This document shows positions 1 to 8,806 of a DNA stretch of 64,000 nucleotides, in pieces. Source of the stretch: JAACFF01 sp963701435 (GTDB lineage Bacteria; Chloroflexota; Anaerolineae; Promineifilales; Promineifilaceae); NCBI GenBank assembly GCA_963701435.1, contig CAVPAL010000010.1:124001-188000 (forward strand), given 5' to 3'. Below the pieces are notes generated by a model. That model was not told where the DNA came from and searched no databases. It worked only from the letters and a program-made list of their open reading frames with translations. Every line of letters begins with the position of its first letter. Position 1 is the stretch's first letter. The translations under genes were made by a program, and so were the position numbers.

Positions 1-547
1 GCTCTACCACCGCCAGCGCGCCCGGCAGTTCCGGCGCCAACGTCACCAGACGCACCCCCGTGGCTGGTGACCATGCAAATACAGCATCAATATCCGGCAG
101 CCGCAAGTAATTGGGATTGTGGGCGCCTTTTTTGGCCGGATTCAAAAACGGCCCTTCGACATGCAGGCCCAGCGGCTGCGCGCCGTTAAAATTGCCCGGC
201 GGCTGGCTGAGCACAGTTTGTGCGAAGTGCGTTGTCTCATAAGGCGCGGTGATAATAGTCGGCAGGAAACTGGTGACGCCAAAACGCGGCAAGTGAGCTG
301 CTACAGCCCAAATTGTGGTTGGATCAGCGGTAAAATCATGTCCAAAGCCGCCGTTACACTGCAAATCGATAAATCCCGGCGTCAAAAACAAACCGTCCGC
401 ATCCAAAATTTCAACGTTTTCCGGAATGTTAAACTGCCCGGCTGCGGCCACGACGGAGAAACGGCCGTTTTCCACCACCACAATTCCCGCATCCACAACC
501 TGATCAGGCGTCACAACAACTGCATTCTTTACAACCAACTTTGGCAT
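1..547 (-). CDS. nagA: N-acetylglucosamine-6-phosphate deacetylase, N-terminal part (cut by window edge)
   Basis: This is the first 182 codons of an amidohydrolase; the gene runs off the left edge. NagA removes the acetyl group from GlcNAc-6-phosphate in the cytoplasm, feeding amino sugars into glycolysis. The start MPKLVVKNAVVV, the metal-binding strand GFIDLQCNGGFGHDFT and the block GLHVEGPFLNPAKKGAH are typical of the family. ATG at 545-547 is preceded by an AAGGA-like site lying in the end of the upstream ROK gene. The ROK stop is only 4 bp away, so the two form an operon, consistent with a kinase-deacetylase pair for amino-sugar use. Confidence 0.88.
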   Translation of the reverse strand, partial: MPKLVVKNAVVVTPDQVVDAGIVVVENGRFSVVAAAGQFNIPENVEILDADGLFLTPGFIDLQCNGGFGHDFTADPTTIWAVAAHLPRFGVTSFLPTIITAPYETTHFAQTVLSQPPGNFNGAQPLGLHVEGPFLNPAKKGAHNPNYLRLPDIDAVFAWSPATGVRLVTLAPELPGALAVVE

Positions 548-551
548 TCTC

Positions 552-1568
552 TTAATCAATTTCCTTTGTTTGCAGCGCTTGTTGCGCCAGTAAAATCGCG
601 CCCCAGGTGGCGGCATTATAATTTGACGGCAGCAACTGCACCTTTGCGGCCGGAAGCAGGGTCTTTGCCAGCTTTGATTGGGCGCGAAACTGAGCCAGGG
701 CTTCAAAAACCGGCTGCATCAACACATCCCCTGCTTTGACAACGCCGCCCCCAAACACAATTTTATCGGCGTCATAGGTCATGACGAGCCATTGAATTGC
801 CCGCGCGGTAAAATAGCCAACGCGCTGAATAACCTGGCGAGCATCTGCATCACCCTGTCGCGCTGCAGTAAAGACGGTTTGTGCCGTGACCGGATCAGCG
901 CCGCGCCGCTCTGGTTTTTTGGCCAGCCACTGGCGCACGATACCCGGCCCCGCAATAATGGTTTCCAGGCAGCCGGTTAAGCCGCAGGCGCAGCGCACAC
1001 CCGCCGGATCAACAATAATATGGCCAATTTCACCCGCCATGCCGTTGGCGCCGCGGTATAACTGGCCATCCAGAACCAGACCGGCCGCAACCCCTGTGCC
1101 AATTGATACATAAACCAGACGGCGCGCCGTCTCTTGCTGATGGACATATTGATAGGCGCCGACGGCAGCCATGCGGACGTCATTTTCCAAAACGACCGGC
1201 GCATTAAACCTGGCCGCCAACGTCTCTCCGAGGGGATATTGGTGCAGATTCAGGTTGACGGCGATGTGGACATCGCCCGCAGCAGGATCGACCAAACCCG
1301 GCACCCCTGCCCCGACAGCGGCAATCTGGTCAGGAGCAGCATGGATATTATCGAGCGCACTGTAGACGGCCGTTACCACACTGTCTACCAGTTTGTCAGG
1401 ATCGGCCGTTTCTGTTGGCTGGCTGGTTGCGCTTAAAATCTGGAAATTGACGTCGGCGACGGCCGTTGCGATTTTTGTGCCGCCAATATCCAGGCCGATC
1501 AAAAGTGACTGATCGGATGGCGCAGCGGCGCGATTATTCGAAATAGAGCCTCCTGCCTGTGAACGCAT
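552..1568 (-). CDS. ROK family sugar kinase (glucokinase or amino-sugar kinase type)
   Basis: The protein of about 338 residues is a ROK family cytoplasmic kinase that phosphorylates a hexose or N-acetylated hexosamine with ATP. Visible are the phosphate-binding strand GLDIGGTKIA near residue 25, the ROK block ENDVRMAAVGAY and the zinc-binding CxCGxxGCxE motif (CACGLTGCLE) following GEIGHI. It has no N-terminal winged helix, so it is an enzyme rather than a repressor. The start is uncertain: ATG at 1566-1568 was chosen, a TTG lies at 1595, and an AGGAGG stands shortly inside the reading frame before an ATT codon. It is followed 4 bp later by nagA, and a perfect palindrome lies about 30 bp upstream, suggesting repression by a ROK-type repressor encoded elsewhere. 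Confidence 0.88.
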   Translation of the reverse strand: MRSQAGGSISNNRAAAPSDQSLLIGLDIGGTKIATAVADVNFQILSATSQPTETADPDKLVDSVVTAVYSALDNIHAAPDQIAAVGAGVPGLVDPAAGDVHIAVNLNLHQYPLGETLAARFNAPVVLENDVRMAAVGAYQYVHQQETARRLVYVSIGTGVAAGLVLDGQLYRGANGMAGEIGHIIVDPAGVRCACGLTGCLETIIAGPGIVRQWLAKKPERRGADPVTAQTVFTAARQGDADARQVIQRVGYFTARAIQWLVMTYDADKIVFGGGVVKAGDVLMQPVFEALAQFRAQSKLAKTLLPAAKVQLLPSNYNAATWGAILLAQQALQTKEID

Positions 1569-1597
1569 CAAAAATTTCCCGCTTTTCAAAATCAAAA

Positions 1598-1624
1598 CTT
1601 AGTAAGTTAAATTAACTTACTAAG
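1598..1624. promoter_or_regulatory. Perfect 27-bp operator palindrome upstream of ROK-nagA
   Basis: CTTAGTAAGTTAA, one A, then TTAACTTACTAAG form a perfect inverted repeat with 13-bp arms. It lies directly upstream of the ROK kinase start. Its size and AT-rich symmetric form (TTAG-TAAGTTAA) resemble operators of ROK/XylR-type repressors, so it is read as a sugar-responsive operator. The cognate repressor gene is not in this window. Confidence 0.75.
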
Positions 1625-1684
1625 AGTATAGAGAAAAGGGAAACGGCCGTCAACTTTAAATTGCCAGTTCGTAACTAACCAGCT

Positions 1685-1742
1685 AGACCTGTCAGGGTTA
1701 CCCGAGAAACAATTGTCCGAAAGGGCAAAACCTGAAAGGTCT
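1685..1742. repeat. Imperfect inverted repeat downstream of the Lon-domain gene
   Basis: AGACCTGTCAGG at 1685-1696 pairs with CCTGAAAGGTCT at 1731-1742 (11 of 12 bases). It lies in the 200-bp gap between the Lon-domain gene stop and the ROK operator. There is no T-run, so it is not a clear intrinsic terminator. It may be a short mobile or REP-like hairpin. Confidence 0.5.
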
Positions 1743-1772
1743 CTCGGATACCTGCATAATTACGTCAGTTCA

Positions 1773-2417
1773 TCAATTACAGGAAAAAATACCCTGGTCA
1801 TTGGCGGGCATCAGCCGCAATACGGGCAATTCATAGCTGTACCAGGTGTAAAGCGCCTGGAATAAACGTTTGGCGCTGTTCATTTCTAACAGCGCTTGTT
1901 TTTGAGGTAATGGGAGTTGAATAACCGCCGCCGCCAGATACAAAAAACGTTCCGGATCAGGCGTCGCGTTGGGGACGTCCATATCAAATTGGTCAGAGCG
2001 ATTCATAATCTCCAGGTATTCAGAAACCAGAGGATGAAGCTGGTCAACCAGGCTGATTAGCTGCTCCACACTGCCACCCTGCAACGGTAAATGTTCGGCT
2101 TTCGCGACGAGATAGGGTTTATCACGTTGCAAGGCTTGAATGCGGAAGCGCTCCCTTCCCAAAGTAATAATTATCATGCGCCCGCTGTCGTCAAGCGGTT
2201 GTACCTGCGTAATTTGGGCCGTGCAGCCAATCCGGTATGGATCTGCCGCAGGGCCGCCTTCCGCCACGCCGTCCCGGATCAAAACAACCCCAAACGGCCG
2301 TTTTTCACGTAAACAAACCGTGATCATGCGTTTATACCGCTCCTCAAAAATTTGCAGCGGTAAAGGCATGCCCGGAAACAGGACAACATTCAACGGAAAT
2401 AGCGGTATATCAAACAT
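1773..2417 (-). CDS. LON peptidase substrate-binding (N-terminal) domain protein
   Basis: This 214-residue protein has only the Lon N-terminal substrate-binding domain, with no AAA or protease part. The start FDIPLFPLNVVLFPGMPLPL is the typical first strand, followed by FEERYK and a helical C-terminal half. Such stand-alone proteins are thought to bind unfolded substrates, but their role is poorly known. ATG at 2415-2417 was chosen over an upstream TTG (2435). A TATAAT box on the minus strand (2424-2429) ends only 6 bp before this ATG, so the mRNA may be leaderless. Confidence 0.88.
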   Translation of the reverse strand: MFDIPLFPLNVVLFPGMPLPLQIFEERYKRMITVCLREKRPFGVVLIRDGVAEGGPAADPYRIGCTAQITQVQPLDDSGRMIIITLGRERFRIQALQRDKPYLVAKAEHLPLQGGSVEQLISLVDQLHPLVSEYLEIMNRSDQFDMDVPNATPDPERFLYLAAAVIQLPLPQKQALLEMNSAKRLFQALYTWYSYELPVLRLMPANDQGIFSCN

Positions 2418-2500
2418 AAATTCATTATACAACACTGAAATTCGTCTGACTGCAATCTCATAAAAATTCGCTAAACCCCGCCTGCATCTTGTCCGTGATC

Positions 2501-2532
2501 AAAAAAGCCCCTGGCAATTACCGGGGGCTTTT
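2501..2532 (-). terminator. Intrinsic terminator of pckA
   Basis: On the minus strand AAAAGCCCC and GGGGCTTTTTT flank a short loop, giving a GC-rich stem followed by six T. It lies just downstream of the pckA stop codon. Confidence 0.9.
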
Positions 2533-2550
2533 CACTTAAAAAAGGGAATC

Positions 2551-4158
2551 CTACATCTTCGGACCGGCGTCTTTAATCTCCTGCGTCACGCCATCTTCAA
2601 ACTGCTTAAAATTCTCAATAAACATACCCACCAGCTTGGTCGCCTGGGCATCATACGCTTCCTTATCTTGCCAGGTATTACGCGGATTCAGCACCTCACT
2701 GGGAACGCCTTCGATCGCCTTCGGAATCGCCAGGCCAAAGAATGGTTCCACTTCGGATTCAACATCATCAAGCTCGCCATTCAGCACGGCGTTCACCATG
2801 CGGCGCGTATACCCCAGCTTCATACGGCTGCCAACGCCAAACGGGCCGCCTGTCCAACCGGTGTTGATCAGCCAAACAGCAGAACCATGTTTATCAATCT
2901 TTTCGCCCAATAATTTGGCATACTCACCCGGATGCAGCGGCATAAAGGGCGCGCCAAAGCAGGCCGAGAAATTTGGCATCGGTTCGGTAATACCGCGCTC
3001 GGTTCCGGCCACCTTGGCCGTGTAACCGCTCAGGAAATGGTACATTGCCTGGTCTTTGGTCAGTTTGCTGATAGGGGGCAACACGCCAAACGCATCAGCC
3101 GTCAGGAACATCACATTATTGGGATGGCCGCCATACCCATCCAGGCTGGCGTTTGGGATATGCGTAATCGGATAGCTGGCGCGCGTATTTTGAGTAAAGG
3201 TGCCATCATCCAGATCGACGCGGCGCGTATCAGTGTTCATGACCACATTTTCTAAAATGGTGCCAAAAAGACGGGTGGTATGGTAAATTTCCGGCTCGCC
3301 TTCAGGGTCAAGGCGAATCACTTTGGCATAGCAGCCGCCCTCAAAGTTGAAGACGCCGTCATCGCTCCAGCCATGCTCGTCATCCCCAATCAACGTCCGC
3401 GAGGCGTCATTGCTCAAGGTGGTTTTGCCGGTTCCGCTCAGGCCAAAGAACAAGGCCGTATCCTCTTTGGATTCGCCATAGTTGGCGCTGCAGTGCATGC
3501 TGAGCACACCGCGCTTCGGCAAATAGTAGTTCATAGCCGAGAAAATACTCTTCTTGATCTCACCGCCATACTCGCTGCCGCCAATCAAAACGAGGCGCTT
3601 GCCAAAATCAACCAAAACGAAAGTCTGGCTGTTGGTGCCGTCAAATTCCGGTTCCGCTTTGAGGCGCGGCATGTCAATCACGGTAAACTGCGGCACATGG
3701 TTGGCCAGCATCTCGGGGCGCAGTTCACGGATAAACATATTGCGGGCAAACAAATTGTGCCACGCATATTCATTGATGATACGCACCGGCATCTGGTAAC
3801 GCGGATCGGCGCCTACATACCCATCAAAAACAAAGACGTCCCGATTCTGAATGTAGGCCATCGTCTTGCGGTACAAGTAATCAAAATTTGCCTGGTCAAA
3901 GGGACGATTGACTTTACCCCACCAGATGTCGTTTTCGCTTGTCGGTTCTTTGACCACAAATTTATCGTTAGGGGAGCGGCCGGTATGGTCACCGGTATGG
4001 ACAACCAGCGGGCCAAGGTGGGCCATTGTGCCTTCACGACGCCGAATCGATTGTTCGTAAAGCTGTGGGGTTGTTAAATTCCAATATACGGTGGCTGCAT
4101 TTTTAATGCCGTGATGTTCCACGCCATAACTGCTAACAAAAGCGCCATAATTTTGCAT
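2551..4158 (-). CDS. pckA: Phosphoenolpyruvate carboxykinase (ATP)
   Basis: PckA converts oxaloacetate and ATP to phosphoenolpyruvate, ADP and CO2 in the cytoplasm, the first committed step of gluconeogenesis. The 535-residue product has the normal family length. It shows RSPNDKFVV (substrate Arg), the kinase-1 P-loop GLSGTGKTTLS, the metal/nucleotide motif IGDDEHGW and the C-terminal GWTGGPFGVG. The open frame extends 30 codons upstream, but ATG at 4156-4158 is preceded by AGGAGAAAG at good spacing and matches the family start. It has its own terminator and stands alone. Confidence 0.97.
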   Translation of the reverse strand: MQNYGAFVSSYGVEHHGIKNAATVYWNLTTPQLYEQSIRRREGTMAHLGPLVVHTGDHTGRSPNDKFVVKEPTSENDIWWGKVNRPFDQANFDYLYRKTMAYIQNRDVFVFDGYVGADPRYQMPVRIINEYAWHNLFARNMFIRELRPEMLANHVPQFTVIDMPRLKAEPEFDGTNSQTFVLVDFGKRLVLIGGSEYGGEIKKSIFSAMNYYLPKRGVLSMHCSANYGESKEDTALFFGLSGTGKTTLSNDASRTLIGDDEHGWSDDGVFNFEGGCYAKVIRLDPEGEPEIYHTTRLFGTILENVVMNTDTRRVDLDDGTFTQNTRASYPITHIPNASLDGYGGHPNNVMFLTADAFGVLPPISKLTKDQAMYHFLSGYTAKVAGTERGITEPMPNFSACFGAPFMPLHPGEYAKLLGEKIDKHGSAVWLINTGWTGGPFGVGSRMKLGYTRRMVNAVLNGELDDVESEVEPFFGLAIPKAIEGVPSEVLNPRNTWQDKEAYDAQATKLVGMFIENFKQFEDGVTQEIKDAGPKM

Positions 4159-4475
4159 GATTCTTTCTCCTGTTAAAAATTGACTTTTGCGTAATAGCTT
4201 ACGCGTTTGACAAATGTACAACATGCCAACCCTCACGTAGATTGTCATGCGTATTGGCGTTAGGTAAACTGCGGTTGCCTCAATGTTACACTATTGAAAC
4301 ATCTATAAGGTCGCTTCCTAATCTCCTCTCCTAAAAATATACCACAGAATTAAATCAAACGGTATGAAAAAGGTTTCCACATTAAGCGTAAGGCGAGACC
4401 CGATTGTCTACTCCGGAAACATACCGATACGCCTCTGTCAGAAAGTGATCTATAATTCGACGCAGAGGCAAATTC

Positions 4476-4874
4476 ATGCAAGCTGAAATGGACAAAATTA
4501 TGGCGGAGTCCAAAACGATTGCGGTGGTCGGTTTTTCGCAACGGCCGTCCCGCGCGGGCTACTATGTACCGGCCTATTTACAGCAGCAAGGCTATCGCAT
4601 CATTCCCGTCAATCCCTACCTGGATGAAGCGCTGGGCGAAAAAGCATACGCCACTTTGAAGCAGGTTCCGGAAGCGGTTGACCTGGCGCTGCTGTTCCAG
4701 CGCAGCGAAAATGTGCCGCCTTTTGTGGATCAGGCGATTGAAATTAACGCCAAAGCGGTGTGGATGCAGTTGGGCATTGCCCATGCCGAAGCAGCCGCTA
4801 AAGCGCGCGCCGCCGGGTTGGATGTGGTTGAAAATGCGTGTATGCTGGTGGAGCATAAACGCTGGAAACGATAA
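4476..4874 (+). CDS. CoA-binding domain protein (YccU-like)
   Basis: A 132-residue single-domain Rossmann protein of the CoA-binding family. The block KTIAVVGFSQRPSRAGYYV forms the nucleotide-binding strand and loop, and IIPVNP and AVWMQLGIAHAEA follow as in relatives. These small proteins bind CoA or a similar cofactor; the biological role is not established. A TATAAT at 4451-4456 lies 19 bp before the ATG. It is divergent from pckA. Confidence 0.85.
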   Translation: MQAEMDKIMAESKTIAVVGFSQRPSRAGYYVPAYLQQQGYRIIPVNPYLDEALGEKAYATLKQVPEAVDLALLFQRSENVPPFVDQAIEINAKAVWMQLGIAHAEAAAKARAAGLDVVENACMLVEHKRWKR

Positions 4875-5001
4875 ACTGCTCCACCCTTTTGTGAAACTTC
4901 CGCCCCGCTGCATACGTATTGAACTACAGGTTTTACATCTTCCGGTTAACATCTTCCTGGAATCTCATGGCTTCGAGGAAGATTGATAAGGAGTTCTGAA
5001 T

Positions 5002-5418
5002 ATGAGCGATGATATCGACGCCTTGAAAGATGAAGAAAAAGAAAATATGATCAATCCCCAAGCGCCGGCCGAGCCACCTCAGCAAAGCGCAAAAAGCCAT
5101 TCTCCGCAGTGGATTGGCGGCGTGATTTTGATTGCCGTTGGTTTGATTTTTTTGTTTTCCAATATCTCCGGCTTTTACCTGCAAAACTGGTGGGCTTTAT
5201 TTATTTTGATCCCGGCCATCGGAAGTTTTGGCAAGGCATGGCAGAGTTACCGGGCAAACGGCCGTTTCACGCGCGAAGCCAGCGGCCCTCTCACCGGTGG
5301 TCTGGTGCTGACCCTGATTGCAACCGCATTCCTTTTTAACCTTGACTGGGGCATGATATGGCCGTTTTTCCTGATTATCGGCGGCCTATCGGCTCTCCTT
5401 GGCGGTTGGTTTAACTAG
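5002..5418 (+). CDS. Small membrane protein, LiaI/LiaF-like transmembrane region (DUF5668-like)
   Basis: A 138-residue integral membrane protein with an acidic, Pro-rich cytoplasmic N-terminus (about 35 residues) and four hydrophobic helices arranged as two hairpins. The repeated pattern of a GG/IGG start followed by a W-rich second helix (WWALFILIPAIGS, WGMIWPFFLIIGG) is typical of the LiaI-LiaF-like transmembrane family. AAGGAG precedes the ATG by 8 bp. The family often appears with envelope-stress systems, but no such system is adjacent here. Confidence 0.8.
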   Translation: MSDDIDALKDEEKENMINPQAPAEPPQQSAKSHSPQWIGGVILIAVGLIFLFSNISGFYLQNWWALFILIPAIGSFGKAWQSYRANGRFTREASGPLTGGLVLTLIATAFLFNLDWGMIWPFFLIIGGLSALLGGWFN

Positions 5419-5466
5419 CGCAGGGTGGCGCAAATAAGTGGCAACCGCTGAAGCGGATAAGCCTGT

Positions 5467-6732
5467 CTAGAAATCAGCTTTCGCTTCAGACACTTTTGAC
5501 GGATCAATAAGCCGCTGCGGGTCATTACGATTCAACCACACCCAGGGCAGCAGCGGCAGCAAACTGCCAAACGCCAGCAAAAATGACAACTGCCGTGGGC
5601 CAATTCCAGCATTGTCAAGTAGTAGCCCGCTTACCCAGACCGAAACGGCCATCGCCAGCGTAAACAGCGCAAAATCGAGCGCAAAGACGCGTCCCAAAAA
5701 GCGGTCAGGCACGCGCAGTTGCAGGAGAACGTTGCTGTAGGTCCAGTTAACCGAGCCGCCCATATGCCGCAGCAGCATCGCCAGCAAAGCAACCGGCAGA
5801 AGCGGCGCCCAGCCAAAAATCAGCCAGCCGGCCGCTACCACCACAAAGGCCGCGCCGATCGCATTTTGCAGCTTGCGCGTCGTGCCGTCCGTAAACATAT
5901 TGCCAATCAATGGACCCAAAATTGCACCCAGTCCTGCGGCCGCATACAGCAATCCCAGGGTTAGCGCGCCGTCTTCACCCCACGGAAAAACCTGGGCCGC
6001 ATAAACCGCAATCATGATGTCGGGGCTGCCAATCTGGGTGAAAGCTTTTACACTGGCGGTGAGACCGGTGCGCGGATGGCGGCGCACATAACGGAAACCG
6101 TCAAGCATATCCTGCCAGCCGCTGCCAGATTCATCCGCCGGTTCAACGGGGGCTGGCGCCTGGATACGCAAGATGAAAAGCGCAGACAATAAAAATGTAG
6201 CAGCGTCAATAATCAGCGCCGTGGTGACGCCAAAGAAGCCGGCCACAATGCCGCCCAAAGCCGCGCCCAGCGCCAGCATCGCCGACCAGGTGATGCTGGA
6301 AAGGGTGTTGGCGATGAGCAGTTCGTCACTACCTTTGATCAAACTGGGCAAAATTGCCGCGCGCGCCGGTTCAAAAAAGGCTGACACCGCAAATTGAGCT
6401 ATCGTGAGGGTATAAATTAGCCACGTGTCTTCGGGGCCATCTACCAGAAGAAATCCCAACACAATTAGAAAACGCAAAAGGTCGGTAGCAATCAGCACTT
6501 TTTTGCGGTCGAAACGGTCGGCGACAACACCTGCGAATGGACCCAGCAAAAATGGAGGCAGCGCCCGCGCCAAAAAGAGCGCGCCGACGGCCGTGGCCGA
6601 ATCGGTGGCGCGATTGACCAAAATGACGGTGGCAATGGTGTTGAACCAATCCCCGGCAAAGCTGACAACGGCCGCTACCCACAGATACCGAAATTGGGGG
6701 CGCTGCTTGAGAAGATCGAGGTAAACTTTCAC
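5467..6732 (-). CDS. MFS transporter (drug/metabolite exporter type)
   Basis: A 421-residue major facilitator protein with about 12 membrane helices and the loop-2/3 motif A variant GVVADRFDRKKVLI. The N-terminus (LLKQRPQFRYLW...GDWFN) strongly resembles that of the broken MFS gene at 52887-54186, so the two are paralogues. Such proteins are usually exporters; the substrate cannot be told. The upstream gap to 6951 holds no further gene. Confidence 0.9.
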   Translation of the reverse strand: MKVYLDLLKQRPQFRYLWVAAVVSFAGDWFNTIATVILVNRATDSATAVGALFLARALPPFLLGPFAGVVADRFDRKKVLIATDLLRFLIVLGFLLVDGPEDTWLIYTLTIAQFAVSAFFEPARAAILPSLIKGSDELLIANTLSSITWSAMLALGAALGGIVAGFFGVTTALIIDAATFLLSALFILRIQAPAPVEPADESGSGWQDMLDGFRYVRRHPRTGLTASVKAFTQIGSPDIMIAVYAAQVFPWGEDGALTLGLLYAAAGLGAILGPLIGNMFTDGTTRKLQNAIGAAFVVVAAGWLIFGWAPLLPVALLAMLLRHMGGSVNWTYSNVLLQLRVPDRFLGRVFALDFALFTLAMAVSVWVSGLLLDNAGIGPRQLSFLLAFGSLLPLLPWVWLNRNDPQRLIDPSKVSEAKADF

Positions 6733-6950
6733 CGGCGTATTGTCTCAGAAACGGCCGTTTCCGACTACACCATTAGCCGGCAAAGATCAGCTTTGCAGTT
6801 CGTCGGCGAGATTTTAATCGCCGGGTTTTGGCGTAATTGGAATGGCTGTTTTCACCATTAAAAAGTCTGGAAAAATCAGAACATTTGTGTTAAAATACGA
6901 TGATTCTGGCGAACAACTATTGCCAGTCCAGATTGATAGGATAAGGCGCT

Positions 6951-8468
6951 ATGGATGTGGATGTAAAAACAAATTCTCTGGCAACGGCCGTTATCGAACT
7001 GGCGCAAACCTGCCAACACATGAGCGACGCGGACATGGATCAACCCTGGGCATGGGGGCCGCACGTGGAAGGCGTGCGTTTTGCCTTAATTGGAACCATG
7101 CATGAGCTGCGCGATCTCGCCCTTGATGTGGCGGCTGCCCGATACCAAGCCGGACGCCCGCCAAGTATGGCTCAACACGCCCTGGCGCAATACCACGCCG
7201 CCTACCGCGACCTGGAGGCCGTTCTACTTGGCGTCGGGGACGGCCAATATGGGCAGGAACCCGCCTCCGGCGAATGGCCGCTGCGCTATGTGTTGGGGCA
7301 TATGGCCGGCACAGAACGTCATTTTTTTGCCCTGGTTCATTATGGTTTGATGCGACAGCGGGATGGCAAGCAACGGCCGTCGCGCCTGCCGGACGGCGAG
7401 ACTGAACGCCTGTTGGGAACGACTGACGATCTGCAAGATATCATGGAGAACTACGGATACCCGGAATTGTGGGCCGCTTTCACGCAGCTCCACAACCACG
7501 CGCTGGATGAGTTCGCCGGCATTTCTGACGCAGAATTACAAGGCCCTTCGCTCTGGTGGGAGGGCGCAGAATATCCGCTCCAGCACAGGCTGCACCGCTT
7601 TGAAGCCCACCTGCGCCAGCATACGGTGCAGGCGGAACAAACGCTGGCCGCCATCGGACATACGCCCAACGAAGCGCGTCGTTTGCTGCGGCTGGTTTTT
7701 AACGCCCTGGCGGAGGTTGAAGGATTGTTGATCGGCGCGCCTGATTTGCTGATGGCGGACCGCCAGGCGCTGGCGGCTGTGATCCAGGCCAGAACGGCCG
7801 CTGTCGTCGAGGTAACAGCGCAGGCGCGCGCGCTGGCAATGGCCGTTTCCGATGGCGATCTGGCTCAGGTCAAACAAATTTTGCAGCAGCAGCCCACATT
7901 GGTCAATGCGCGCGATCAAAAGCGGCTGCCCGTCATCCTGACCGCCGCTTACCACCAGCAAACGGACATTGTCAGCTTGTTGATGACCACTGGGGCCGAA
8001 TTGAGCATTTTTGAAGCGGCTGCGGTTGGCCGCCTGGATGTGGTGGAACAGGAAGCCGCCGCTGATCCGGAAGATATTAACGGATACGGCCGTGATGGAT
8101 TTACACCGCTGCAGCTTGCGTGTTACTTTGCTTTTCCCCACATTGCACTCTGGCTGATTGAAAACGGGGCCGACGTCAACGCGGTTTCTAAAAATGTGCA
8201 GCAAATCACTGCGCTCAACGCCGCTGCGGCTGGCAATGATGCCCTCATCGTGGGCGCGCTGCTGGAGGCAGGAGCAGATGCAAACGCCCAACAAACGGGC
8301 GGATTTACCGCGCTGCACGCGGCGGCGCAAAATGGCAACCTGGAGATGGTGAATTTATTGCTTGCTCGTGGCGCGGATACGGCCGTGCAGACTGCTAACG
8401 GCCAAACGGCCTGGGAGTTGGCAAACAAAGCCGACCACCTGTCCATAGCAGATTTATTGAGGACATAG
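6951..8468 (+). CDS. DinB-like domain fused to ankyrin repeats
   Basis: A 505-residue fusion. Residues about 20-230 form a DinB/YfiT-like four-helix region, with GHMAGTERHFFALVHYG carrying the usual histidine and an EWPLRYVLGH segment. After a helical linker, residues about 290-505 are ankyrin repeats (recognisable units GFTPLQLACYFAF..IALWLIENGADVNA and GFTALHAAAQNGNLEMVNLLLARGAD). DinB-fold proteins are metal-dependent thiol transferases or similar, and ankyrins bind partners, so a regulated enzyme or scaffold is possible but unproven. AGGATAAGG precedes the ATG. The next gene starts 3 bp after the stop. Confidence 0.82.
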   Translation: MDVDVKTNSLATAVIELAQTCQHMSDADMDQPWAWGPHVEGVRFALIGTMHELRDLALDVAAARYQAGRPPSMAQHALAQYHAAYRDLEAVLLGVGDGQYGQEPASGEWPLRYVLGHMAGTERHFFALVHYGLMRQRDGKQRPSRLPDGETERLLGTTDDLQDIMENYGYPELWAAFTQLHNHALDEFAGISDAELQGPSLWWEGAEYPLQHRLHRFEAHLRQHTVQAEQTLAAIGHTPNEARRLLRLVFNALAEVEGLLIGAPDLLMADRQALAAVIQARTAAVVEVTAQARALAMAVSDGDLAQVKQILQQQPTLVNARDQKRLPVILTAAYHQQTDIVSLLMTTGAELSIFEAAAVGRLDVVEQEAAADPEDINGYGRDGFTPLQLACYFAFPHIALWLIENGADVNAVSKNVQQITALNAAAAGNDALIVGALLEAGADANAQQTGGFTALHAAAQNGNLEMVNLLLARGADTAVQTANGQTAWELANKADHLSIADLLRT

Positions 8469-8471
8469 CCT

Positions 8472-8747
8472 ATGGCGCGCGTAAAATTTACCCGGCACCT
8501 GGTGCGTTATTTTCCGACCCTCGGCGATACAGTTGAGGTTGAGGGCGGCACAATCGCTGACGTGATGGCTGAACTTGATAATCAATATCCCGGTTTGGCC
8601 GCCTATATCGTGGACGAACGCGGCGCCCTGCGCAAACATGTGCACATTTTTATCGGCCAGGAACTGATCCTGGATCGCGAAACCCTGCAAGACCCACTAC
8701 AGTCCAACGACCAGGTCTACATCTTCCAGGCGCTATCCGGAGGCTAA
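8472..8747 (+). CDS. MoaD/ThiS-like ubiquitin-fold protein
   Basis: A 91-residue beta-grasp protein ending in Gly-Gly (FQALSGG), the activatable C-terminus of sulfur-carrier proteins. The central segment VEGGTIADVMAELDNQYPGL fits the family. It starts 3 bp after the DinB-ankyrin stop and is followed by a BNR-repeat gene; a dedicated E1-like or synthase enzyme is not nearby. It may carry sulfur for a cofactor or act as a protein tag in an unknown pathway. Confidence 0.85.
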   Translation: MARVKFTRHLVRYFPTLGDTVEVEGGTIADVMAELDNQYPGLAAYIVDERGALRKHVHIFIGQELILDRETLQDPLQSNDQVYIFQALSGG

Positions 8748-8806
8748 TCCAACTCCCTACTTCATACTTCTACTTCTTAATTCATACTTACCCAGGAGGC
8801 AAACTC

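Noticed and set aside
6842..7105. 87-codon plus-strand frame before and into the DinB-ankyrin gene
   Set aside because: It overlaps the real gene in another frame and has no start signal.
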